In this document: positions 34,837 to 45,285 of the stretch, one piece after another
Layout of the letters: the number at the start of each line of letters is the position of its first letter
Position numbering within the stretch: the first letter of the stretch is position 1
Source: Plantago major
Lineage: Eukaryota; Streptophyta; Magnoliopsida; Lamiales; Plantaginaceae
Direction: 5' to 3'
DNA length: 64,000 bases
Assembly: GCA_026545765.1 (NCBI GenBank)
Contig: CM048842.1
Coordinates: 23,276,667 to 23,340,666 of the forward strand
The notes under the pieces: model-generated
Told to the model about the DNA's origin: nothing
What the model saw: only the letters and a program-made list of their open reading frames with translations
Database searches by the model: none
Program-made: the position numbers and the translations under genes

Positions 34837-36445
34837 TGTTAGGAATATCTGTTTAGATTTTGATCAGCAACCTAATGACTTATCTTAGCTCAGAAAGGTG
34901 GTTAGTACTCTTGGTTCACTTGAACACTGTAAAAGAGGAAAATTACTAAGTATGATAGTCTAGTAAATCTTGTATAGGATGTTAGGTCCCTGAATGTAAT
35001 TTTTATTTTTTTGAAGAAGACCAAGAAGAAGGCATCCAGCAGGAGAAGCTCAACTTTAAAATGAAGTTTTGAAGACTGCACAAGATTGCTGAAGACAAAG
35101 GTTATCCGATACCTATGTCCAGATATCTTGAAGAAACAAGTGTTTCAATAAACAAGTGTTGCAAAATATATCTGAGAATACAAGGTTTCTGAACGAGGAA
35201 AAGTGCCCACAGATATCTACACTCAGATACCTTGGATAAAGATTATGTTTCCGGGAAACAACATATTTTTAACAAGTGGTATCTGGAGTTGTGATAGTCT
35301 CTGGAAAAGGACGTGCAAGGCTTCAGAAAGCATGCATAGTTCCGTTGGCACTACAGGACAAAGTATAGTACAGTGCATTAAATGCGCGGACAGAAATGTC
35401 TGAACAAAAACGGTAGTCTCTGAAGAAGAAGACAAACGTGCAACAGTACTATACTCAGATATCAATAGTTTGAATTTGATTTAAACCTAACGGATACTAT
35501 TCAAACGGCACTCAAATTCATCTATAAATATCAACACTTAGAATGCTTGAGAACACACACAAAAAACTTACACCAAGAACACTAAATACTCACACAAGCT
35601 CTCTCAAGCATACTACTTACCTTCAAAGCTTTTCTGTTGCGACCAAAGCTCTTGATTCTAAGTAGCACAAAAGTTCTAAGTGTCTTGATCCTTAACAAGC
35701 ATTGTTATTTGTGAAGGAGTTGAATTAAGATTTCATATCTGAGATTCATTCTCTTGAACACTTATCATAGACTTGGGTCAGTAAAGAATAAGATACCATA
35801 CATTGAAAAGTGTATTAAGTATACTTGATTCATAGAGCTATCTGCATAACTGAACAAGTTATTCAAGAAGCTCACCTGACAAACTACTTTAACCAACACC
35901 TTAATCGGCGTGGAGTACAAGAAGTACTTAGTTTGGGAAACTAAGGAATAACTCCAAGGTTACTGAGCATAGGAAGTACTTAGGAAACTAAGGAATAGCT
36001 CAAAAGGTTTATGAGTACATGAAGTACTTGGCTGAGAAAGCCGGGGAATAACTCAGGGGGAACACTTGGTTGGGAACCTAGTGTATTTAGGAATCAAGAG
36101 AAGATACTTGTAAGGTTACCTCAATTATCTGTCTTAGTGGATTCTAGGTCTGAGAAAGGCCGAAGTTGATTAGTTGAAGGATTACGCCACCTTCAGATAC
36201 CACTATAAAGACTTGTGTTATTTACTTTCTGCAATCTATTACTTGCTTTATTTACATTGCTAAGTATTTACACATATCTTGCTGAGCACGTGCACTTATC
36301 ACAAAATGTCTTCCGCTCTCTGAAAATAAGTATCAGATATCTTCACATATATCTGAGAAATTGTGTTTATCGACAAAAGTTTGAAAAAGACTATTCCCCC
36401 CCCCCCCCCCTCTAGTCTTTTACTTTGCCGTTATCTGGACCAACA
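34837..36445 (+). repeat. 3' LTR of Copia copy 2 (1609 bp)
   Basis: TGTTAGGAATATC ... GGACCAACA, very similar along its length to 3686-5274. It carries a TATA-like CTATAAATATC at about 35522, AGGAAGTACTT repeats near 35930-36030 and the C-tract near 36396-36409. One visible difference is an extra ~18-bp duplicated segment (CAATAAACAAGTGTTGCAAA region, ~35146). Confidence 0.9.
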
Positions 36446-36721
36446 TCTATGTTCATAATCAAGTGGATTTAAGGAAGGGGCTCTGGCAGCAGTTGGCTTC
36501 ATTTTCTTCTACTATGCATCTACCTTGGCTTATTGCAGGGGACTTCAATGTTGTCCTGGACAATATTGAAAAATGGAATGAAGCTCTTACTCCTTTCCAC
36601 ATAGGTGATGAGATGTCTACTCTTCTTTCTACTACTGGATTGGTGGATCATGTTTATTTGCCGTTATCATGTTTATTCATCCCCCCTCTAGTCTTTTACT
36701 TTGCCGTTATCTGGACCAACA
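36446..36721 (+). other. Captured LINE fragment plus LTR 3' tail
   Basis: 36446-36658 is nearly identical to 5275-5487, i.e. to the LINE flanking copy 1. Then 22 bp of filler (36659-36680) alternates a piece of LTR end (TGCCGTTAT) and a piece of LINE (CATGTTTATT). Finally 36681-36721 repeats the last ~41 bp of the LTR and ends exactly at GGACCAACA. Unrelated DNA begins at 36722. Confidence 0.85.
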
Positions 36722-36774
36722 TTATGCATTAATCCAACTTAATACATCCTACTAAACGCCTCCTAGTACTAATA

Positions 36775-37036
36775 CTCCCTCCATCCCATAGAACTTCATA
36801 CATTTATTATTTTTAGTTGTTCCAAAAAATTTCATGTATTTCTAAAAGAGGAAGGTACCTCCCACACAATAAATAATAAATTTTATTCTCACCCTTACAC
36901 CTTATTACCGCATTTTTTCAAAATTTCCACTAAAGTACACATTTTTACCACTTTTTCATGTTTTATAATTTATTTTAATTTTTCATGTAAAACTATGTGT
37001 AACCCTTAATGTGTAAAATTCTGCGAACATAGAAAG
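36775..37036. mobile_element. Stowaway-like MITE
   Basis: Begins CTCCCTCCATCCC after TA (36773-36774) and ends near GCGAACATAGAAAG before TA (37037-37038). The internal TTCATACATT and AACCCTTAATGT blocks are shared with the better-preserved copy at 42741. Confidence 0.65.
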
Positions 37037-37064
37037 TACTAAGCAAATGATTAGACTCACTTGT

Positions 37065-37210
37065 TAGGTTCTATTTTTTTCGTTTGAACTGAATTAAACT
37101 AAATGGAACTGAATTGAACTGAATTGAGTATAAAATACAACTAAGTAAAACTGAACTGAACTGAATGAATTTGAACTAAAATGAATTGAAATTAATGAGT
37201 TTTCAGATGA
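37065..37210. mobile_element. Degenerate Tourist-like MITE
   Basis: GAACTGAATTAAACT, GAACTGAATTGAGTATAAAATA and GAGTTTTCAG blocks match the interior and end of the MITE family at 21305 and 29347; terminal repeats are eroded. Confidence 0.45.
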
Positions 37211-40200
37211 AAAAAAAATAGTCAATTATTCCCATTTAAACAGTTATTCATCTACTAATGATTCATCATAAAAACAAGGTGGGAAGTTTGAAAGTCTACA
37301 AGTACACAAATACCACTCCCTCCTATTCATATTATAATATTTTCTTATATTAAAAAAATAGTCAACAAGCCAAAACATCTTGTAAAAAGTATATTCTTAA
37401 TTATTTGGAGATTGTTTGACTCATGATTAAATCCAAAAAAACATTGTTAAAAACACCTAAATTTTTAATTAACTTGTAATTGTAATGTTATGCCAAACAG
37501 TCCCTTTGTTCTGTTTTTCACATAAAATTTTTTGGTGATTACAATAATTTGGTAAAATTAAATTTTTATTTTACCTATTACATGTACTCGATAATTTAAA
37601 CTTTTGTTCTGTTTTTCACATAAATTTTTTTGTTGATTACAATAATTCGGTAAAATTAAAATTTTATTTTACCTATGTACTCGATAATCTTAAATTTCTC
37701 TTTTATCTCACGGGTGGATATTCACGGGTCACGGATGTAAATGTGGTTTGAAATGTAACACTCCCTTCCTCTGTCATAATAAAAACTTGCTTCACTACAT
37801 TAAATTTTTAACTACCAAACTATGTCATGATCAATCCGATAAATCATACTATTACATGTTAAATATTCCCAGAAAACTCTATGCCAAATATCGGGTATAT
37901 TTGTATCCATAGGATGAAACAAAATAAAACAAAGGTCCAATGAGGTGGGTCTGAAAGAATTAATTTAATTGCAAGTGTTTGAGTGATGATTTCTTGGGCG
38001 TCAGGAAACGTGGTGGCCAAGTGTGGAAGAAAATGTATGTTTTGTATTGGGCGGGAAGACCGGAAGACTAGTAATACTCCCGTCCATGTTTTTCATTTTA
38101 ACTTTTTCGATAAACCGTCTTCAACTTTAAATATATGAATTAATTTTAAATTATAAATGTAAAATTTTAATTAGATTATATCATGAAAGTTTAGTCTCTA
38201 AGGTATTAATTGATTATTTTGTATTTACAGTTCAAAATTAATTTGTAGTTAAAGTTGAATATATTGACTAAAATGAAAAATATGGATGAAGGAAGGAAGG
38301 AAGGAAGTGGTGGATATTGGGCGTGGACCATTTTCATATTTGCTTACTTTTCTTAGATCACTTTGCTCAACTTTCCCCAATCGAAAATGACGTTAAAGAT
38401 CACTTAAGAATCTTTCCATCGAGAGACTAATATTGTTCCATTATTTGTCTTTTTATTAAAACAAAAACTAAGTGATAATTTAGAAAATATAATTAATAAA
38501 GTTCATTTGACACTTTACTGCAAATCAAGATAAGGAAGATGAAGGAGTCTTTATGAAAAGACAAAAAAAGATAAAGAAAAATATTATGTCAGACTTGAAA
38601 ATTATTGTTCCATACTTTGAGCCTTGTGTTGGTGATTGTGAGGTTACAACAATATGAATTGTTGAACGACTCAGAAAAATATAAAAATTTTAAAGATGGT
38701 GATCAAATTCGAGAGATGGAAAGCTGAAGAATTTGTTAGCCATCTAACTAAGCTTTGTTCTCTTTATTTGAAAATTTACTAATTTCAATTCATTTTAGTT
38801 CAGATTTACTTGGTCCTTTTTATACTATAAATAAATTTAGTTCAGATCAATTATGTTTATTTTTGTTCAGACGTTCCTAATTCAGTTTCCTTATATTAGG
38901 AGTTCTAGGTAGTTTTATTATACAAGAATGAGTCATTCTCTAACCCCTAATATGGCAGTTTATATGGGGCATTAGACCACCTAATACGCAGCAATCTTTC
39001 GTTTCTCTACGTCTTACATTTTGCATGGTCATCAAGACTAATTATTGACGATCCAGTATTAATATCAGATTTTAATCTTTCCCAAGTTGGGTGGATATAA
39101 ATCTGGAAATGCAGATTAAATGATTTTTCACTTTTATGCTGAGATCGGTAGCTGCGCTGCAAGATAGCACTCCGTCAGTGGGTAAAGAAAAAAAATAATG
39201 AAAGTTATGTTACGGTGTTACCCACCAAGTAATTCAATAAAAATTTATTTATATGAAGTAGTATATGTTTAAAAATTAAAAATGAAATCAAATGAGAAGA
39301 GAACACATGAACCAGGAAAGGAGAAAAAGAATAGGAAATTAAAATGTGTTCGTACTAGGGATCGATACCCTACCAACAAAGATGTAGAGCTTTGCTCAAA
39401 CCAATTGCCACTAGGTCACAATTGATAGTTCTCAATTTTATTTTGTAAAACATTATTTGTTCATTTACTTCAAATACATTTGTTCATTTACTTCAAATAC
39501 TCACACTTTAAAAATGCCTCGTGCACCCCGCCCCTGCCACCGACACGAAAAGGTGATATACTTCTACACAAACAAGAAAAGATGGCTAGCTTTAGGTATT
39601 CTTGCAAATCAGTTGTTCTTAAAATGATGGCTAGCTTTAGGTATTCTTATTGTGTGTTTTTAAAATTAATGATGAATATAAATAAGGTAAATAATGGAAA
39701 ATTGAAAATTGTAAAGATCTCCGGAATATAATCTTCAATTCAATCAATATACCTTAATCATATATACATACCAAACAGCTCCGAAGGTTACATAAATTAG
39801 TTTCTTAATAAAGGTTGTTGGTTGATCTCCGTGGACGTAGGCATCGTCGAACCACGTAAAATTTTGCGTCTCTGACTTTCTGGTTTTGGTTCATTAATTT
39901 TTGTTCGATTAGTAAGGAAGTAATTGTCATCAATGGAGTCTACAAGGTTCAAGATCAAGAAACATGCCAAAGGAGTATGGGAGAAACCTAGAGACATTTG
40001 CACTGTAAAAAGCTTAGATCCGTCTTCTATTGTGGATTCAAACTCAACCGAAGTCAAGAGAAGACCATCGTAAGTTGGGAAGGAGTTCTCTAGGATTTGG
40101 GTCGAAAGGGTGAAAGAATCACGCAAAACGGACGAAAAAGAGGTCCAGAATCGCGATCAGAACAGTTGGCGCGTTGGAAACACGTGCATCGAGCGTGTGG

Positions 40201-40291
40201 CATCAACGCGCACTAGAAGAGAGGCTGGCCCGTGTGTTTCATGCTTCAGGAAGATATTTTGCGTTGCGACGATGCAACGGCACGTGACGGC
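37211..40291. other. Intergenic region with decayed MITE pieces
   Basis: No gene supported. 38755-38880 (CTTTGTTCTCTTTATTTGAA...) is another degenerate Tourist-like fragment, and short stretches near 37764 and 38074 recall Stowaway ends. A direct repeat of ATTTGTTCATTTACTTCAAA lies at about 39457/39478, and one of GATGGCTAGCTTTAGGTATT at 39581/39624. Frames at 39797-40331 show no similarity I recognise. Confidence 0.45.
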
Positions 40292-41641
40292 TGATGTGCT
40301 CAAATTAGTACTCTTAAAAAGTAAAAAGTAACTAAAGTAGTGTTGAGTAAACAAGCCTTAACTACGAGATCATTCTCAAGGAGTTAACTAGGCAACTTGG
40401 CGTTTAAAGTGTTTAAAACGTAAAAGTTTGCAGAGAAACAATTGATTGGTTTGTATTTGTAGAATCACAGTTGATAAAACTAAGTAAATACGAAGAAAGT
40501 TTGATCAAGGAAGAGAAATAATGAACACGGTAGCAATTAAGATAAATCATATACATGATTAAACCTATCGTTCATACCTTTGACACAGTTATTTGTCCAG
40601 AAAAATGCAACTTTAATTTAACCAATGCATTATTTGAATGTGTCGAACTAGTGAGATCAATCGATTGTTAGACGAATGATTCTTAACCTGATGCTTAGAG
40701 GATTTGAAACTAGCATATTGAATTTGGGGGTTTTTTACAAAGATTTTGAATAAGCTTAACACGTATGAACGATTCTAGGTTTAAAACCCTAGCATGATTA
40801 AACCTACATCGCTACCGTATTTACTATGCGATTAGCTACTCATAATCGAAGCAATAACATACACATTCATTGTCACGAACGAATTAAGCATGGAAGAATA
40901 AGATAGATTCATACAAGTAAGAATTCAACCACAAAAGAGATAATTTGCAATAGAATAGATGAATTGATTGATAATCTAACCTTCGAATCCGAATTCGATG
41001 TCAATGTATGGAATTACAAAACCAAATTGATGATAATCCAAGCCAAATACAAAGTATTAGGGTTCTTGTGTGCTTGGAGAGTGAAAAAACGAAGTAGGAA
41101 TGTCCAAAAATCGTCTAAAGTCGACTAAGTAGGAAAGTAAAAATCTCGCTGAAAAGGCCTGGGACGCGTCCTACGGGCTGTGGAGACGCGTCCTGGAATG
41201 CGGCCTCTAGAGACGCGTCCTGACCTAGTTTTGGGATGCGTCCTAAACGAAAGTTGTAGCTCTTTAAATTATCTACGCGTGGCCACCGAAATCAGGTCAA
41301 TCGGACATCGTATGAGAGAGAGAGTTATGGCCAAAATGGCTAGACTGCTCCGTAAGTTTCACTTTTTTGCAGTCTCGTTTAAGTGACTCTAAAATCATAG
41401 TCCGAACTCCGAATCCTTCCGTTTTCGCCATTTTGCTCAACTTTTAAAGCTCTAGATTTTTCTCAAAATTTCCAAAATATCATTTTAACTCCGAATTTCA
41501 CCTAAAAACACGTCAATCTGCAAAGCACAACTAAAACACTAAAAACATGAAAAAGTACAAGAAACATTATAAAATACTAACAAAGACTTACAAAAATACG
41601 GTAAAAAAGACATGATGAACCTCTAAATTATGGTTTCATCA
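40292..41641. repeat. Solo LTR (1350 bp), class unknown
   Basis: Begins TGATGTGCTC and ends GGTTTCATCA, so the ends are TGATG...CATCA inverted repeats. The flanks are ACGGC (40287-40291) and ACAGC (41642-41646), a 5-bp target duplication with one substitution. No coding sequence inside. A patch at 41150-41240 repeats GACGCGTCCT about four times. Orientation is undetermined because no internal region remains. Confidence 0.75.
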
Positions 41642-42676
41642 ACAGCGCGTCCATTGTTGGAATGGCGCGTGGTCAAGCTCGTTGGATTCTTGAGGCGATT
41701 TCCCATGTGATATGGTTGTTTCCGGCTAGCTAGCTGGTATAGGATAATCTTTGTTGGACTCCAAACTAATTTCTAGGTAATTTCTATATACAAAATTAAA
41801 TGGAAAATAAATTAATTTACAAGGCTTTCCTCATTTCGAAATGGCATTAATTGTGTCGGTTACATCATTTACCAAATGATATTAATTGTGTCAGTTACAT
41901 TAAGGGTTAAAAAAATCTAACGGTCGTTATGGTGTTTTGTTATTATTTAGGGTAAAATCCATTTTTGTTACTTAAATTAATAGCCACTTCTTGCTTGTGA
42001 ACATAGGGTGGAGGGGTGTGAGTATTATAGATATTGATTTGTTCTTGTCCTTATTCTTGATCTTGACCGCACCTTAAATTTCCTGCCACTTGTTTTGATA
42101 AAAAAACATAGGGTTTGTGGGTGTTTACTGATCGGTTACTTTGGAATTGACGGGTTATGGTTATGTGATCCTTTTCATAAGTAATGCACTTTTGGTTGGC
42201 ACAAAGGACCAGCACTTTTAACATGTGTTATAAGTATTCCACCTTTGTGGTCTTGGTTTAGGATTGGTCCGCAACCCCTCACTCTCGGCTAGGGCTTGGC
42301 TTAGACATACAAGACGATGGGGTAACCAAGATGACAACTAAATTTCATTACTTATGGGATTAGATTGATTCTGGCTTGGAAGTGTTTTTTATCAAAAGAG
42401 TAACTTTTTTGTTGTCAATTGGTGAAGTAAAAGTGATGGCTTGTACACTGTCAAGTTCTGGAAACTGACTGTGATGAAAAACATTGTAAATTGGTGTTTT
42501 GACCAAGTGGAAGTTAAAGGTAGAGAATAGTATAGTTGAATTAATTGGTAGAGATTAGACTATGATGTTGGTCTTTGATTTTGGATTGTAATGTTTATGA
42601 TTGATGTACTATTGAGCATTTCTTATGCTCGTGTAAATTTTTCGTTCAGTGAATATATTTTTGTTATTAAAAAAAA
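41642..42676. other. Intergenic region
   Basis: Right flank of the solo LTR, then sequence without supported features. GCGCGTCCATTG at 41645 may continue the host repeat seen left of the LTR. Confidence 0.4.
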
Positions 42677-43398
42677 AGATACATTAGTGTAAGCCATTTT
42701 AATTTTTGATACTTTAGAGTGGTTGCGTTCAATTATAGTACTCCCTCCGTCCCGCATAACTTTATACATTTGCCATTTTTAGCCGTCACACAGAACTTCA
42801 TACATTACTAAAAAGGGAAGATACCCCACACCCAACAAATAATAAATAATCTCAACCTTACACACAAATTACACCTTTGCCACTCAAAGTACATTTTTGT
42901 CCACTTTTTTTCATACTTATCATTACTTTAACTTTTCGCATAAAACTGCGCACCAACCCTAATGTTTGAAATTTTTGGAACGGAAGGAGTACTAATAATA
43001 ACTTATTACTATTAAGGTACTAATAGTAAATCAAAAGGTGGAGCGTCTCAATTGGACCTAAATTACAATTGACCTAACCCAATTTCATGTGAATTTTCAA
43101 TCCATTGAAGGACAATTGAGACAAAACTGGTGAAGAAAGCCGACAAAAAAAGAATATGAAAAAGATGAATCTGACGCGTGTGAGTGGGACAAAGTCGACG
43201 ATGTATTGCGATCGACCAGTTTTCAAGCTATCTTTCATCATTTAATATTCACTTGTGCGGGAATGGCACAACCCGCATTCTAAATTCAATTATTACCTTA
43301 ATTGTAAATAGTTATTGCATATTTATTACCTCAATTGGATGCGTCCACTCTAAAGTACCAAAATCGGAAATGTCTTACACTGCAATACCAAAAATGGT
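42677..43398. mobile_element. Non-autonomous TIR element (about 55-bp terminal repeats)
   Basis: GTGTAAGCCATTTTAATTTT through TACTTTAGAGTGGTTGCG (42689-42730) is the imperfect inverse complement of CGTCCACTCTAAAGTACC through GGAAATGTCTTACAC (43343-43380). Inside are a Stowaway MITE and AT-rich, non-coding DNA. Long diverged TIRs without transposase suggest a Mutator-like MITE; target duplication not resolved. Confidence 0.6.
42741..42989. mobile_element. Stowaway MITE nested in the TIR element
   Basis: CTCCCTCCGTCCC after TA (42739-42740), ending GGAACGGAAGGAG before TA (42990-42991); 249 bp. Confidence 0.85.
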
Positions 43399-44189
43399 AT
43401 TTTACCTTTATTATTTATGATTGACCCTCTGAATTAATGGTTTTTTCAATTGCTATAAATTTTCTTACAAAAGCAACTTTTCATTTATATATATGAGGTA
43501 AAAAAGAATGGGACATCCAAACTGGCAAAATCAAACAACTAGCGTGGAAGAGAGGAAGTATATACATATGGATAATATAATATAACTCACCAATTATATT
43601 TTTACATTTTTATGTTCGTATTGTCTTAAAAAAAAATGATGATCGGGCCGGGTATTATGCCCAGTTTTGATTGGCTGAGACTGGATACAAAATCATAGGC
43701 TTGTCAGGGACTATGGCTCGGATTAGGGTCTAGCCCACATCATGAGGCTTTTAAAAGCCTGACTCAAGCCGACTATTTCCATCACATATATAAAGAAACC
43801 ATTGATTATTATAGAAGTCGGAGTTGCACCCTTCACACTAATACCAGACCGAGTAGATAGAAGATGTCTCATACTAAAGAATGAACCATGCCAACTCTTC
43901 CGTAAATTTTTTTGGCATGCCATATTTTCACTAAATAACCCACAAGTTTACAAAGAATTCAATTATAGTTAGGCGTAAAAACATATTCATAATTAGGCAT
44001 AAAGTATTTAAATATCATATTTTTTTACAAATATAATGTATACAACCAATACAAATATTAAAGTATATATATAAGTGGATAACTATTAGAGTTGTGTGCA
44101 ATTGAGTACTTAATTTAAGTTAAATTGAACGCGTTTGTAATATATGTATAAATTAGACTTTAATTACAAAAATAATTTGTTTTATTCAA
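43399..44189. other. Intergenic region
   Basis: AT-rich; nothing supported. A short minus-strand frame at 43723-43923 shows no recognisable domain. Confidence 0.45.
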
Positions 44190-44480
44190 TCAAATTACAA
44201 GCCCTAATTCAATCTCAACAAAATCAATGCATCAGAACAAAAATCAATCTCTCTTCTCCATTTAAATTTTAAACAATAATTTAACCCCAACAAAATCAAA
44301 TCATCATTAAAAAAATCAATCTATCTTCTTCAATTAAATTTTAAACACTAATTCAACCCAACCAAATCAAAATCAATTCATCATTAAAAAATAACAATAA
44401 CCAATCTTATACTCCATCTTCTCCAATTAAATTAAAACAGATCAACTCAAACACTCATTCAACTTGAAAAAAAAAGAAAT
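44190..44480. repeat. Degenerate tandem repeat, period about 76 bp
   Basis: Blocks of the type CTAATTCAACC-CAACAAAATCAA-TCATCA-AAAAATCAATCT-TCTTCTCCAATTAAATTTTAAAC recur at about 44205, 44277, 44347 and 44410. The sequence is strongly strand-asymmetric (A/C-rich on +). Confidence 0.6.
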
Positions 44481-44651
44481 TCATTATCAGAAACAACAAT
44501 ATTACTTACCTTCAATTCGTATACGTCTTCTATAACTGTAACTATGTGCCACAATAACACGCGTAGCGTGTTCTCACATTCTAGTCACTTGTAAGGTATT
44601 GCTATTGTTTTGTTTAAATTCGGTTAGAAATGTGAACGTGTCAAACGTCAA

Positions 44652-44655
<4 letters not shown>

Positions 44656-44701
<46 letters not shown>
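44656..44701. repeat. (AT)23 microsatellite
   Basis: Uninterrupted AT dinucleotides. Confidence 0.95.
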
Positions 44702-44705
<4 letters not shown>

Positions 44706-44727
44706 ATGATTTTACATGTATATTATA

Positions 44728-44880
44728 CTCCTTCCATCTTTTACAAGGTTTATCAGTGCAAGAGAGTGATAAAAAAATTAACAAGTGTAGATAGTGGGTT
44801 TCGAAAAAAGCAAACGTTAAACTTGTAAAATACCTCTAAAATGACGAATAGTAAACGTTTAAAATTTTAAACGGGGGAAG
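44728..44880. mobile_element. Stowaway-like MITE
   Basis: CTCCTTCCATCTTTT after TA (44726-44727) and AAACGGGGGAAG before TA (44881-44882). Terminal repeats diverged. Confidence 0.55.
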
Positions 44881-45285
44881 TATAATATAAATGAGGTGAA
44901 TTTTCTGAAACACATCATGATATATTTTAGTCTTTCTTGCAAGCGTCAAAAAAGTGTACTCCATGATTTCTAAATTCTAACAAACCCTATATCCTTAAAA
45001 AAATTGTTTGCAGCAATGACTACCAGACTTGAAAGAGCCCATCACCATGCACCAGACGCACAAGGCAGAAAACAACACCAGTTCATATTCAGCAGAACTC
45101 ACACGGGGGATCACAAACATCTGAGCCTACACATTTACACCAAAATGCAATCACAAACAAGTGCTTGCAATTACCATTCATTCAAATTGTGACATGACAA
45201 CATTCTGTTAATCCTAACTAAAACAGCTCTATCAAAGGTCGCAGCAGATTGCTATGACAAGAAAAAACTAGTTCTGCACCTACTT
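44881..45285. other. Probable 3' untranslated region of the WSS1-like gene
   Basis: Follows the stop at 45286 on the minus strand. No independent gene supported. Confidence 0.4.

Larger units (their letters stand above)
29531..36721 (+). mobile_element. Copia retrotransposon copy 2, 5'-truncated and internally deleted
   Basis: Contains the end of gag/start of pol, most of pol (to 33178), a short piece of the accessory region (from 33172) and the 3' LTR (34837-36445), followed by a captured LINE fragment and an LTR tail ending at 36721. The 5' LTR, primer-binding site and most of gag are absent; the left border falls in a MITE. It is the same family as copies 1 and 3, on the plus strand, about 31 kb from copy 1, with the ABCC gene between them. 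Confidence 0.9.

Noticed and set aside
43723..43923. Minus-strand 66-codon frame
   Set aside because: No domain, splice context or relative recognised; AT-rich intergenic setting.
45004..45192. Plus-strand 62-codon frame with His/Gln-rich sequence
   Set aside because: Lies in the probable 3' UTR of the minus-strand WSS1-like gene and has no independent support.
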